39,484 bases of DNA from an uncultured Alphaproteobacteria bacterium (GTDB taxonomy: Bacteria; Pseudomonadota; Alphaproteobacteria; Methylaequorales; Methylaequoraceae): positions 1-39,484 of the forward strand of contig CACAXP010000008.1 in NCBI GenBank assembly GCA_902536485.1. The letters run 5' to 3'. The notes under the pieces are model-generated. The model was not told where the DNA came from. It saw nothing but the letters and a program-made list of their open reading frames with translations, and searched no databases. A program made the position numbers and the translations under genes. Below are positions 10,159 to 18,402 of the stretch, piece by piece (the first letter of the stretch is position 1; each line of letters opens with the position of its first letter).

Positions 10159-11352
10159 TTAAGGATTATTTGTAAAAACTTTCTTCTTTATAAATATTTT
10201 AGTCGCAATAAGGCTTAAAATGAAAAAATAACTTCCTTGCCACCATCCTAACCAAAAAGAAAAATTTACAAGAGAAGAACCCCAGAAGTAACCGTTAAAA
10301 AAAATAAGAAAAAATTTTTCTCTATCATTTGCATTTTTAAAAATTTGATAATTTATAAATAATATAAAAAGTATAAAGGAAAAAGTTCCTAAGATTCCAA
10401 TTTCTAGAAGTATTTCGATGAAAAAGTTATGAGGATGACTAGGAATAAATGACATATCACCAGTCGTTTCATGTCCAATAATTCTTTGACTTTCATTTAT
10501 AAAGTTTGATGTATCGGGTCCATAACCTAACAAAGGATTACTTTTAAATTTATTTAAACTAAACCCCCAAATAAACTGGCGATGAGTATCAATCAATTTG
10601 GTTGGAATTTTAAATTCAAAATTATTGATAGATTGAGGACTAAATTCAGCAGGTAAATTATTTACATTTTTAAATAAGATTAACGTAAAGATCGTAGCAA
10701 GTGAAAAAATAATTGTTTTTTTTAAAAACCTAATTTTATTAGTTAAAGTAATTATTATATAAAAAAATAAACCACTTAAAATCCCTAAAATGGGAGCATT
10801 AGAATTACTTAAGATTAGTGAAGGAATGAGAAAAAGTATTGGAGTATAAAGGTACCGTTTATTCTGAAAAAGAGTTAAAATTAAAACAAGGATTGTTATT
10901 ATATTTAATACTCCCTTAAACCTCAAAATGTTAGTGAAAATTTTGTAAGTTTCGTAATTAACAAGGTTGTACAAAAAAATTATTATTACGTTAAAGACAG
11001 TTGAAATTACAAAAATTTTAATAATTTTTTGAAAAACTTCCGGTTTTTTTTGCAAATAAAAAAAAAGATTTAATCCTAAAAGTATAAATAAGATTAAATA
11101 AATTTGAACACTTAATGATCTTACAAATTCGATTGAATTAATTGTTGAAAAAGTCAAAATTATAAAAAATAGAAAAAAAATATAATTAATTTTGGTATTT
11201 GAAAAGTGAAAGTAGATTTTATTTGGACGGCTTAACCCCAGCATTAATAAAATTCCTAATAATAAGGATATACCAAAGTAAATTTTATTTAGTAATAAGA
11301 AAGAATAGCTGAATCCAATTAAAATATATGAAAATTTTAGAGCTACATTCAT
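10159..11352 (-). CDS. O-antigen ligase/polymerase-like (Wzy/WaaL) multi-TM protein
   Basis: Multi-spanning protein with FIWGFSLNKFKSNPLLGYGPDTSNF and PSHPHNFFIEILLEIGILG motifs typical of the Wzy_C/WaaL family. Confidence 0.82.
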   Translation of the reverse strand: MNVALKFSYILIGFSYSFLLLNKIYFGISLLLGILLMLGLSRPNKIYFHFSNTKINYIFFLFFIILTFSTINSIEFVRSLSVQIYLILFILLGLNLFFYLQKKPEVFQKIIKIFVISTVFNVIIIFLYNLVNYETYKIFTNILRFKGVLNIITILVLILTLFQNKRYLYTPILFLIPSLILSNSNAPILGILSGLFFYIIITLTNKIRFLKKTIIFSLATIFTLILFKNVNNLPAEFSPQSINNFEFKIPTKLIDTHRQFIWGFSLNKFKSNPLLGYGPDTSNFINESQRIIGHETTGDMSFIPSHPHNFFIEILLEIGILGTFSFILFILFINYQIFKNANDREKFFLIFFNGYFWGSSLVNFSFWLGWWQGSYFFILSLIATKIFIKKKVFTNNP

Positions 11353-11616
11353 TTAAAATATTTTTTTTGTAATTATCATAACAACTATCCAGCCAATAAG
11401 AATAGAAATAATAACAAAAATTAAAAGGTTAAAAAAAAATCTTAAATTTTCTAAAAATGATGTTTTATCAAATTTGTTCAGTAAAAATTGTATAAATGAT
11501 ATAAGTTTTTTAAAAACTAATAAAAGTACAGAACCCACAAGGAAGTAAAACAAAAACTTTATTATTGCGGTGTAAAAGCTTAGCTGATCTAAGAAAGAGG
11601 TCAGATAATCGAGCAC
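11353..11616 (-). CDS. Small hydrophobic membrane protein, unknown function
   Basis: 87 aa with three predicted hydrophobic stretches; tight spacing with downstream and upstream minus genes. Confidence 0.55.
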   Translation of the reverse strand: MLDYLTSFLDQLSFYTAIIKFLFYFLVGSVLLLVFKKLISFIQFLLNKFDKTSFLENLRFFFNLLIFVIISILIGWIVVMIITKKIF

Positions 11617-11759
11617 TATTTTTTAAGTTTAAGTTGTCCCTCACATGCAGAGCATATTTTGTAATCAATTCTATTTTTTGGGTATATTGAATTTAATTCA
11701 TCAGCAAAAACCCAAAAGACTGAGCCACATTTCTGACACTCAATCCAAATTTTTTCCAT
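11616..11759 (-). CDS. Small CxxC/CxxC zinc-ribbon-like protein (47 aa)
   Basis: Hand translation MEKIWIECQKCGSVFWVFADELNSIYPKNRIDYKICSACEGQLKLKK*; two CxxC pairs; 1-nt overlap with the downstream ORF; absent from the ORF track because it is short. Confidence 0.55.
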   Translation of the reverse strand: MEKIWIECQKCGSVFWVFADELNSIYPKNRIDYKICSACEGQLKLKK

Positions 11760-11762
11760 TAA

Positions 11763-11864
11763 CTACTTTGTTTTAAGTTTGCTTAAAACTTTTGAGAAAA
11801 CGTTTTGAAGGTCTTCCTTCTTGACCTTTGTTGGATCAATTTTCACAGGTTTTTTTTTTGCCAT
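11763..11864 (-). CDS. Small lysine-rich protein (33 aa), unknown
   Basis: MAKKKPVKIDPTKVKKEDLQNVFSKVLSKLKTK*, preceded on minus strand by AAAGGGGGATGTTAGA (RBS-like), 3 nt upstream of the zinc-ribbon ORF. Confidence 0.4.
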   Translation of the reverse strand: MAKKKPVKIDPTKVKKEDLQNVFSKVLSKLKTK

Positions 11865-11924
11865 TCTAACATCCCCCTTTAATAATGTATATTAAGGATG
11901 TAAGATAACAAGAATTTTAGTTAA

Positions 11925-12338
11925 ATGAAACAATTTATTGAAAAAATTACATTTAAAACGAAAAAATCTGAAATATTAAATATAACAAGGACAATTGAGG
12001 ATACTGTTAAAAAAAGTGATATTAATGATGGTTTGCTAAATCTTTCAATTCTTCACACTAGTTGTTCTTTATTGATTCAGGAAAATGCAGATTCTGCAGT
12101 AATGGATGATATTAAAAATTTTCTTAAAAGAATTGCTCCTGAAGATAATTATTTGCATGATACGGAAGGTCCGGACGATATGCCAGCTCACTTAAAAAGT
12201 TTGTTAACACAATCAAACCTAACAATGAGTATTAAAAATAAACAGATACTACTTGGGACATGGCAAGGAATCTTTCTTCTTGAACATAGATATCAACATA
12301 AAAATAGAGAACTATTTTTTCATTTATTAGGAGAATAA
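11925..12338 (+). CDS. YjbQ/UPF0047 family protein
   Basis: LSILHTSCSLLIQENADSAVMDDI, GPDDMPAHLKSLL, LGTWQGIFLLEHR: hallmark YjbQ motifs. Confidence 0.92.
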   Translation: MKQFIEKITFKTKKSEILNITRTIEDTVKKSDINDGLLNLSILHTSCSLLIQENADSAVMDDIKNFLKRIAPEDNYLHDTEGPDDMPAHLKSLLTQSNLTMSIKNKQILLGTWQGIFLLEHRYQHKNRELFFHLLGE

Positions 12339-12339
12339 T

Positions 12340-12888
12340 ATGGTATTACTATCTTCGCCCCTGTGTAATTTTGGAGAAAAAATGCCAAATTTTAAACTCA
12401 AAAATATTGATGATACTTTTATTGACCAAGATATGGTCAAAGGAGAAAATGGCACATTAGTATTCTTCATTTGTAACCATTGTCCTTATGTTAAAGCTAT
12501 AACAAAAAAACTGGTTTATACTGTCGATGAAATTACTAAATATGGAATAAAGTCTTTGGGTATAATGCCTAACGATATAATAAAATACCCAGAGGATAAT
12601 TTCGAAAATATGCAAAAATTTTTTAATAAAAACGAACTTAATTTTCCTTATTTAATAGATCAAGATCAAAGTGTTACAAAAAAGTTTGGTGCGGTATGTA
12701 CGCCTGATTTCTTTGGTTATAACTCTAAAAATGAATTACAATATAGAGGTAGAATTGCTGAAATGAATAATTTAGATTTTGTTAATAATAAAAATGATTT
12801 ACTTGACGCAATGATTGAAATATCAAAAACACAAAATGGTCCTAAAAATCAATTTGCTAGCGCTGGTTGTTCTATTAAATGGAAATAA
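12340..12888 (+). CDS. Thioredoxin-fold redoxin (AhpC/TSA-like)
   Basis: FFICNHCPYVKAITKKL, FPYLIDQDQSVTKKFGAVCTPDFF, YRGRIAE. Confidence 0.88.
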   Translation: MVLLSSPLCNFGEKMPNFKLKNIDDTFIDQDMVKGENGTLVFFICNHCPYVKAITKKLVYTVDEITKYGIKSLGIMPNDIIKYPEDNFENMQKFFNKNELNFPYLIDQDQSVTKKFGAVCTPDFFGYNSKNELQYRGRIAEMNNLDFVNNKNDLLDAMIEISKTQNGPKNQFASAGCSIKWK

Positions 12889-12889
12889 G

Positions 12890-13558
12890 TTACGAAATGA
12901 TTTTAAGAACCAGTTTTTTGCAATTGTCCGCTGTATAATCAGATTTTTCATAGTAAGAACTTAATCTTTTTTCATAAGATTTAATGTAGCCTGTTTTCAT
13001 ACCGACTTTTTTTGCTCCATTTATATCCCAACCGTGAGCAGCAACCATAATGATTTGATTTGGATTATAATTTAATTGGCCACTTACAAAAAGATATGGC
13101 TCTGGGTTTGGTTTCCAAATTTTAATATCCTCAATTGAAAATTGATAATTTACTAGTTCTATTAATTTATTTTTTTTTAATAAGTTAATACTGTTTTTTT
13201 TTAGGTCCGTTAGTTAATATGGCAATTTTCATTTTTTGTTTTTTTAATGTTTTGAAACTATCCTTAATATCATTATAAGCTGTTAGACTTTTAAAATCAT
13301 CGAACAGAAATTTTAAAGTTTGAGGGTTTTTTTTCTTATTAATTATAAGTTTTTTTAACTCTTCTTTTGCAATTTTAGAAAAGCTTAAAAATTTTTCTGG
13401 CGTCGATGAAGCAAACCCTTTTTTTAATGTATTAATAAAACACTGATCGACTAGAAGAGGGTTAATTTTTTTTTTCTCTAAATCTTTTTTTTATTTCACT
13501 AAAATTAAAAATGGTTTGATTCACATCAAAAATAGCTAATTTTATTTTTTTTCGACAT
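12890..13558 (-). pseudogene. HAD-superfamily hydrolase (haloacid dehalogenase-like) with three homopolymer frameshifts
   Basis: Joined frames read MSKK(I)KLAIFDVNQTIFNFSEIKKRFREKKINPLLVDQCFINTLKKGFASSTPEKFLSFSKIAKEELKKL...KIAILTNGPKKNSINLLKKNKL...WKPNPEPYLF...VAAHGWDINGAKKVGMKTGYIKSYEK; breaks at A8, A10 and A9 runs. Confidence 0.8.
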
Positions 13559-13605
13559 TAACATTTTATCTGAATTACATTATAAATATTTTATTTATTA
13601 TTCAA

Positions 13606-14115
13606 ATGTTAAATCTTTCGTTAATTAGGCATGCTAAATCTGACTGGAATTATGGCATTCATGATGATAGGAGTAGGCCTATTTCACTCAAAGGTATCAA
13701 AAAAACAAAAAAAATTTGTGGGTTACTAAAAGAAAAAAAAATAATATTTGATGAAGTATTTTGCTCTCCATCAAAAAGGACCAAAGATACACTAGACATA
13801 ATAGTTAAAAATCTACCTTTTCAACCTTCAGTTCACTATTTAGAAAATCTTTATCATACCTCACCTATTGATATTTTTGATACAGTAATGTTAGAAGCCA
13901 AAAAAACTAGAGTTTTAATAGTTTCTCACCAACCATTATTATCAAATTCGATAGATAACTTTTTTAGTGGTAGCCAGAACAAACATTATTTAAATGCAAT
14001 AACATCTTTCCCTACTTCTGCTTTGTTTAACGTTAGTTTTAAATGTGAGGAGTGGTGCCAAATTTTAAAATCTAATTCAGTTTTCAATTTCTTTATTAAA
14101 CCTTCTGAATTATGA
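13606..14115 (+). CDS. SixA-like histidine phosphatase superfamily protein
   Basis: LSLIRHAKSDW, RPISLKGIKKTKKI, FCSPSKRTKDTLDII, VLIVSHQPLLS. Confidence 0.92.
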   Translation: MLNLSLIRHAKSDWNYGIHDDRSRPISLKGIKKTKKICGLLKEKKIIFDEVFCSPSKRTKDTLDIIVKNLPFQPSVHYLENLYHTSPIDIFDTVMLEAKKTRVLIVSHQPLLSNSIDNFFSGSQNKHYLNAITSFPTSALFNVSFKCEEWCQILKSNSVFNFFIKPSEL

Positions 14116-14221
14116 TTAATTAATCTATTGTTTGAATAAATGTGTAAGTCAAAGTAATCCTTTGTAGCAAAAAATTAATAAAAAGTTAAAAATTCGTTCA
14201 GAAATTTTAGTCTTGCAATAA

Positions 14222-14533
14222 TTAAAAGGTTGCCAGGTATGCTTGAGTACATTTCTTATTTCTTGAAATTGTATCAAGAGAGTTTTTTTGAGACTTTTTA
14301 AATTCGGATATAATTTGTTGATTTTGCGAAATTAATTTTAGAACACTTTTTTTGTTTTCATCTTCAAAGGAGTGGTTACGAGAACTCATATCATTAATTA
14401 TTTTTTTTCTCATTTTGTCTAAATGATTAATTTTTCCGTACTCACCTGCTGAAATTAATAACGAAATTTGGTTAGATATTTTTTCTAACTTATCTAATTG
14501 AGACTTTATTGATTGCGAAACACTATCGTTCAT
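14222..14533 (-). CDS. Putative FliT-like flagellar chaperone/small coiled-coil protein
   Basis: 103 aa helical; overlaps the fliS start region, typical fliS-fliT order; no strong motif. Confidence 0.45.
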   Translation of the reverse strand: MNDSVSQSIKSQLDKLEKISNQISLLISAGEYGKINHLDKMRKKIINDMSSRNHSFEDENKKSVLKLISQNQQIISEFKKSQKNSLDTISRNKKCTQAYLATF

Positions 14534-14912
14534 TTTTACTCATTTGATTTATTATAAAAATTTCCTCTAAGGCATTCATTGCTTTTTTCACACCCTCAAC
14601 TACTTGTTCTCGAAAGCATTTAATTAGTTGTTGCCTGCAAAACTCGTAAAGCTGAAAAAGTTTTGCTGCAAGTTTTTGTCCTTTCTCAAAGTCTAATGTT
14701 GTTTGTAATGTATAAATAATAACGAGCGAACGGCTAAAATATTTAGCTCTAAACTGTCTTTGACTATCCACGCCTGTTGAAGTAATTACTTTATCCATAG
14801 ATCTCTTTAATTCACCAACCATATTTTTTACAATAGCTATTGGGTCTTGTGATTGAATGGAAGACTTTTCTGTGTTTTTGTAAAAATTTTTTGCTTTATT
14901 AAAATTTCGCAA
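14523..14912 (-). CDS. fliS: FliS flagellin export chaperone
   Basis: RAKYFSRSLVIIYTLQTTLDFEKGQKLAAKLFQLYEFCRQQLIK aligns with the FliS core (RA..I..A..II..L...LD...G..IA..L..LY.Y). Confidence 0.75.
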   Translation of the reverse strand: MRNFNKAKNFYKNTEKSSIQSQDPIAIVKNMVGELKRSMDKVITSTGVDSQRQFRAKYFSRSLVIIYTLQTTLDFEKGQKLAAKLFQLYEFCRQQLIKCFREQVVEGVKKAMNALEEIFIINQMSKNER

Positions 14913-14929
14913 AATGATATCTTTCTATT

Positions 14930-15277
14930 ATGGTTAATCCTTTAAATTTACCCTATAGTCCTGAAAATATTAATCACAGGACTGAGTTTGATAATGGTAC
15001 TGCAATTGGTATGCCACCAATAAGTTTCAGTACCAGAAAAAATGCACCCATAACCAATGTTAACAATTCATACGAGTATAACCCATCTCATAACAGCTCA
15101 AGACGATATAGTAAGAACTTAGCTCCCTCAGGAATTTTGACTGAAGCATTTTTTAAATCTAGAGTTTTGTTAAGTCCTGTTTTTTTTCACAATGAAGCGG
15201 CAGTTAAGTATCAGAACATTTCAAGAATTTTTTCCACAAGTAATGATATTAAAGTAAATTTATTACGAGTAGCTTAA
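14930..15277 (+). CDS. Hypothetical protein (115 aa)
   Basis: Non-overlapping plus ORF, divergent from fliS and sharing a TTAA stop palindrome with the ClC gene; no recognisable family. Confidence 0.45.
   Translation: MVNPLNLPYSPENINHRTEFDNGTAIGMPPISFSTRKNAPITNVNNSYEYNPSHNSSRRYSKNLAPSGILTEAFFKSRVLLSPVFFHNEAAVKYQNISRIFSTSNDIKVNLLRVA
15001..15016 (-). promoter_or_regulatory. sigma54 (-24/-12) promoter TGGCATACCAATTGCA for fliS-fliT
   Basis: TGGCAT-N5-TTGCA on the minus strand, located inside the divergent 115-aa ORF, about 89 nt upstream of fliS. Confidence 0.7.
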
Positions 15278-16974
15278 TCTTCATTTTCATGATCTTTTTC
15301 TTCTTTTGAAACTTTTAAGTAAATTTTAAGTAAATCCCCCTCACTTACAACCCCAAAAATCTCTCTATTTTCTCCCAAAACCGGTATTGATTCTCCCACA
15401 AAAGTTTTACACTTTTCAATTGATTTAAAAACACTGCTGGTGGTTTTAAGTTTAAGAAATTCGTTCAACTTTAAATCTTTTAAATATTTTTTTTTATTTT
15501 TTTGGTTTAATAAAAAATGAAGTTCGAATTTATTGATTAATACATTCTTTTCATTAACAAGATAGCTTTCACCTTTTTGCAATTTAACCATTTTTGTAAT
15601 CGCGTCTTTCACACTCATTTTTAAAGATAATAAACAATAGTCTTGGTGAGAAATTTCTGAAACCTCAATCTGCTGAAGTTTTATATTTTCTCTTCCAATT
15701 TTTAGGTCAACTTTTTTGTTTAATAGAACTCTATCAAAAACCGATTGCCCGATTACTTTGTAAGAGATCAATGAGGCAAATACTATGCTCAACCCAGCTA
15801 CTAATGTTGCTTCATAATCTGATGTAAGTTCTAAAATTATCATCATATTTGCAACAGGTCCTCCAATCACACAACTAGCGAAAGCTGACATTGACGCGAC
15901 AGTTAGCAGGTTTAGATTTAATTCTGGGTTAATTTGTTGAAAAAAAAAGCCTAGAATGACCCCAATACTTGCTCCAATAAAAAGGGCAGGGGCAAATACT
16001 CCACCAATCAATCCCATCCTTAGGCAGACTACTGTTAGGAACAATTTAAAAAATAGAAAATAAATTGCATATTTTAAATTAATCTTTCCCTCAATCATTT
16101 CTCTTATTGATTCAGTGCCAAGCCCAATTACTTGAGGTAGATATAAAGAGACTAAACCACAAATTAATCCAGCAATTGCTGGTTGTAACACAGGTTTAAT
16201 TTTGGATATATCAGGAAAAAATTTTGGGTGTGTTAACCCTTTCATATAAATTATGGAAATTAATCCACAGAATACGCCAGCTGCTATAAAAAAAGGAAAA
16301 TCATACAAGGACTCTATATCCCCAATACTTCCCAAAAATATGGGTTCTATTCCAAATACACTTTTAGTAAAAACATATGAAACAATTGAAGCAACAAGTA
16401 TGGGAGCAAAAGAGGCCATTGATTGATGACGAAGAATGACTTCGCGTGCAAAAATTAATCCTGCCAAAGGAGCACCAAAACCTGATGAAATTGCAGATGC
16501 AACACCTGCACCAACAACAATGTCATATTGTGTTTTTTTTGGAAACAAATTGTTAATTTCTGCTCCGATTGTAGCTCCAAAGTGGACTAAGGGACCATAT
16601 TGTCCGACTGAACCTCCCGCAGAAATTGAAAGAATTGACGCAAATGAGCTTATAAAACCTGATTTAATATCAAGTGGCTTTTTTTCAGAATGCGTTGCTA
16701 ATATTACATCTGGAGGGCCATGCCATCTATCACCGAGGGCAATTTCTCTCAAAATTCCAACTATTAAACCTATCGAAAAAGGAATTAAGATTATAAAAAG
16801 TAAAAATTCACCTGTATTATTAAATAAGGCACTTATAGTTTCAAAATTTCGTTCAGGGTTTCTGAAAGCATTTGTGAGAATTTTTACTAAGCTAATAAAT
16901 CCATAAACACTGATGGAGGTAATTATTCCAATTATGGAACCTAAAACAAGAGTTATAATTATTGATAAAAACAT
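15274..16974 (-). CDS. ClC family chloride channel/transporter with C-terminal CBS domains
   Basis: GSVGQYGPLVHFGA, GFGAPLAGLIFAREV, GLIGGVFAPALFIGASIG, CBS-like C-terminus (VGESIPVLGENREIFGVVSEGDLLKIY). Confidence 0.92.
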   Translation of the reverse strand: MFLSIIITLVLGSIIGIITSISVYGFISLVKILTNAFRNPERNFETISALFNNTGEFLLFIILIPFSIGLIVGILREIALGDRWHGPPDVILATHSEKKPLDIKSGFISSFASILSISAGGSVGQYGPLVHFGATIGAEINNLFPKKTQYDIVVGAGVASAISSGFGAPLAGLIFAREVILRHQSMASFAPILVASIVSYVFTKSVFGIEPIFLGSIGDIESLYDFPFFIAAGVFCGLISIIYMKGLTHPKFFPDISKIKPVLQPAIAGLICGLVSLYLPQVIGLGTESIREMIEGKINLKYAIYFLFFKLFLTVVCLRMGLIGGVFAPALFIGASIGVILGFFFQQINPELNLNLLTVASMSAFASCVIGGPVANMMIILELTSDYEATLVAGLSIVFASLISYKVIGQSVFDRVLLNKKVDLKIGRENIKLQQIEVSEISHQDYCLLSLKMSVKDAITKMVKLQKGESYLVNEKNVLINKFELHFLLNQKNKKKYLKDLKLNEFLKLKTTSSVFKSIEKCKTFVGESIPVLGENREIFGVVSEGDLLKIYLKVSKEEKDHENED

Positions 16975-17015
16975 AAAACTCCCCTTTAAAGTATAACTTT
17001 AGAGAGGAGTTTTTC
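16973..17015 (-). terminator. Putative rho-independent terminator after fliS-like gene (possibly bidirectional)
   Basis: Inverted repeat AAAACTCC(C)CTTTAAAG...CTTTAGAGAGGAGTTTTT flanked by A/T-rich runs. Confidence 0.55.
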
Positions 17016-17039
17016 TATTTTTAAATTAATAATTTTTAA

Positions 17040-17465
17040 TTAGTTATTTCTATATTCTTCAGGAATTCCATCCCAGGCTTCTTTTAAATCTGAAGCAACT
17101 TTAAAGGCTGGTTGAACATAATTCATATCTTCATTATCTTGTATTCTTTTGCTCATATATCTAATAAACCTATAAAGCCAATTCAATTGTTCGGCTATTT
17201 CGTTGTCATCTTCAAGATCTAAACAAGATTGGAGTCTAAAAGCTATTTTAGATATTTTTTCTGCTTTTTCTTTTGAGTCATTAGTTACAGCTAAATCAGT
17301 AAAGAGAATTTTTTTCAAGTCTTCAATTTCATGAACTAATCCATCAATCATTTTTTTTATTATTTCATATTTGGACAGCTTACCTTCTTTAATCGTATCA
17401 TCTACGAGAATTTTCTTTTCATTAAGTTTGTTTTCTTTAGCTGCAATATCTTTATAATTATCCAT
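17040..17465 (-). CDS. FliS-like chaperone paralog
   Basis: AEKISKIAFRLQSCLDLEDDNEIAEQLNWLYRFIRYMSKRIQDNEDMNYV: FliS-type core; follows a flagellin gene. Confidence 0.65.
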   Translation of the reverse strand: MDNYKDIAAKENKLNEKKILVDDTIKEGKLSKYEIIKKMIDGLVHEIEDLKKILFTDLAVTNDSKEKAEKISKIAFRLQSCLDLEDDNEIAEQLNWLYRFIRYMSKRIQDNEDMNYVQPAFKVASDLKEAWDGIPEEYRNN

Positions 17466-17502
17466 TTTCCACTAACCTTTCATTAAATAATATAGATATT
17501 AA

Positions 17503-17527
17503 AACGACATCAGATTTATTTGTTTAG
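17503..17527 (-). promoter_or_regulatory. sigma28-like promoter: CTAAACAAATAAATCTGATGTCGTT upstream of fliS-like 17040..17465
   Basis: TAAACAAA-N10-GTCGTT, one of five matching copies; the TAA stop of the upstream flagellin is part of the -35-like box. Confidence 0.6.
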
Positions 17528-18306
17528 GCTAGTAATTTAAGTTTTTCCATTTCTTCAGCATTAGCTGTAGCAACCATTGCCAATGCATAATTTTTTATAA
17601 GTGATTGCTTTGTTATTTTTGCTGTTTCTTCAGCAAAATCAGTATTTTGTAAATTTGAAGCTGCCTCCAACAAATGTGCAGCTGTTGTTGATGCCACATT
17701 TTGATATGCTCGTAATGATGTGAAACTTCCTGCAACTGACCCTAAGGACTGCGTAATTTCACCTATTGTTGTATCCATTGAATTATTAGCATTCGTTGCG
17801 TCATTTATATCAGTTGCCGCTATTCCAATTGTTGATTTAATTTGTTGAGTACCACCAGCATCGTTTACTCCAATATTGAATGTTTTTGCTGACGTACCCA
17901 AAACATTTACTCCATTATAAGTCAAAGAGCTAACTATTGAATCTATTGTATCACTTATATAGACTGCTTCAGAATTAAGAGCAGCCGTGTCAGATGCTGT
18001 ATTGTAGGTTTGCGTGTCAGCAATTCCTACTTCCTTGAGTCTTGTTGCTAAACTATTCAATTCTAATAAAGCAGATTCTGCTAGATTCAGAAGAGTTAAG
18101 CCTGATGCTGTGTTAGTTTCAACTGCTTTAAAGCTTTCTGCTCTTGCATTTAAGGTATTAGCCAGAGATTGAGATCCTGCATCATTGCCACCTAGTACTC
18201 TTAACCCAGTAGCTACTCTTGATATAGAATCATGAAGGGTTCTAGTTAACCTGCGAAGGCTACCAATGGGTATAGCACTTGATGCTGGCACCGATATATT
18301 TGACAA
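17524..18306 (-). CDS. Flagellin (short, about 260 aa)
   Basis: LTRTLHDSISRVATGLRVLGGNDAGSQSLANTLNARAESFKA and C-terminal ALLEAASNLQNTDFAEETAKITKQSLIKNYALAMVATAN. Start proposed at TTG 18306 after GGAGGA, not the track ATG at 18330. Confidence 0.88.
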   Translation of the reverse strand: MSNISVPASSAIPIGSLRRLTRTLHDSISRVATGLRVLGGNDAGSQSLANTLNARAESFKAVETNTASGLTLLNLAESALLELNSLATRLKEVGIADTQTYNTASDTAALNSEAVYISDTIDSIVSSLTYNGVNVLGTSAKTFNIGVNDAGGTQQIKSTIGIAATDINDATNANNSMDTTIGEITQSLGSVAGSFTSLRAYQNVASTTAAHLLEAASNLQNTDFAEETAKITKQSLIKNYALAMVATANAEEMEKLKLLA

Positions 18307-18330
18307 AATAGATCCTCCAAAAATATACAT

Positions 18331-18356
18331 AACGACACGCTTTCAATTTTGTTTAA
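18331..18356 (-). promoter_or_regulatory. sigma28-like promoter: TTAAACAAAATTGAAAGCGTGTCGTT for flagellin 17524..18306
   Basis: TAAACAAA-N11-GTCGTT immediately upstream of the gene. Confidence 0.6.
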
Positions 18357-18357
18357 T

Positions 18358-18373
18358 TGGCATAAAAATTGTA
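18358..18373 (+). promoter_or_regulatory. Weak sigma54-like site TGGCATAAAAATTGTA upstream of TPR glycosyltransferase
   Basis: -24 GG and -12 spacing match but -12 is GT rather than GC. Confidence 0.35.
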
Positions 18374-18402
18374 AGATTTACTTACATAACAAAGGATTTT
18401 AT

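Noticed and set aside
16436-16906. 156-aa plus ORF
   Set aside because: Antisense to the well-conserved ClC channel gene.
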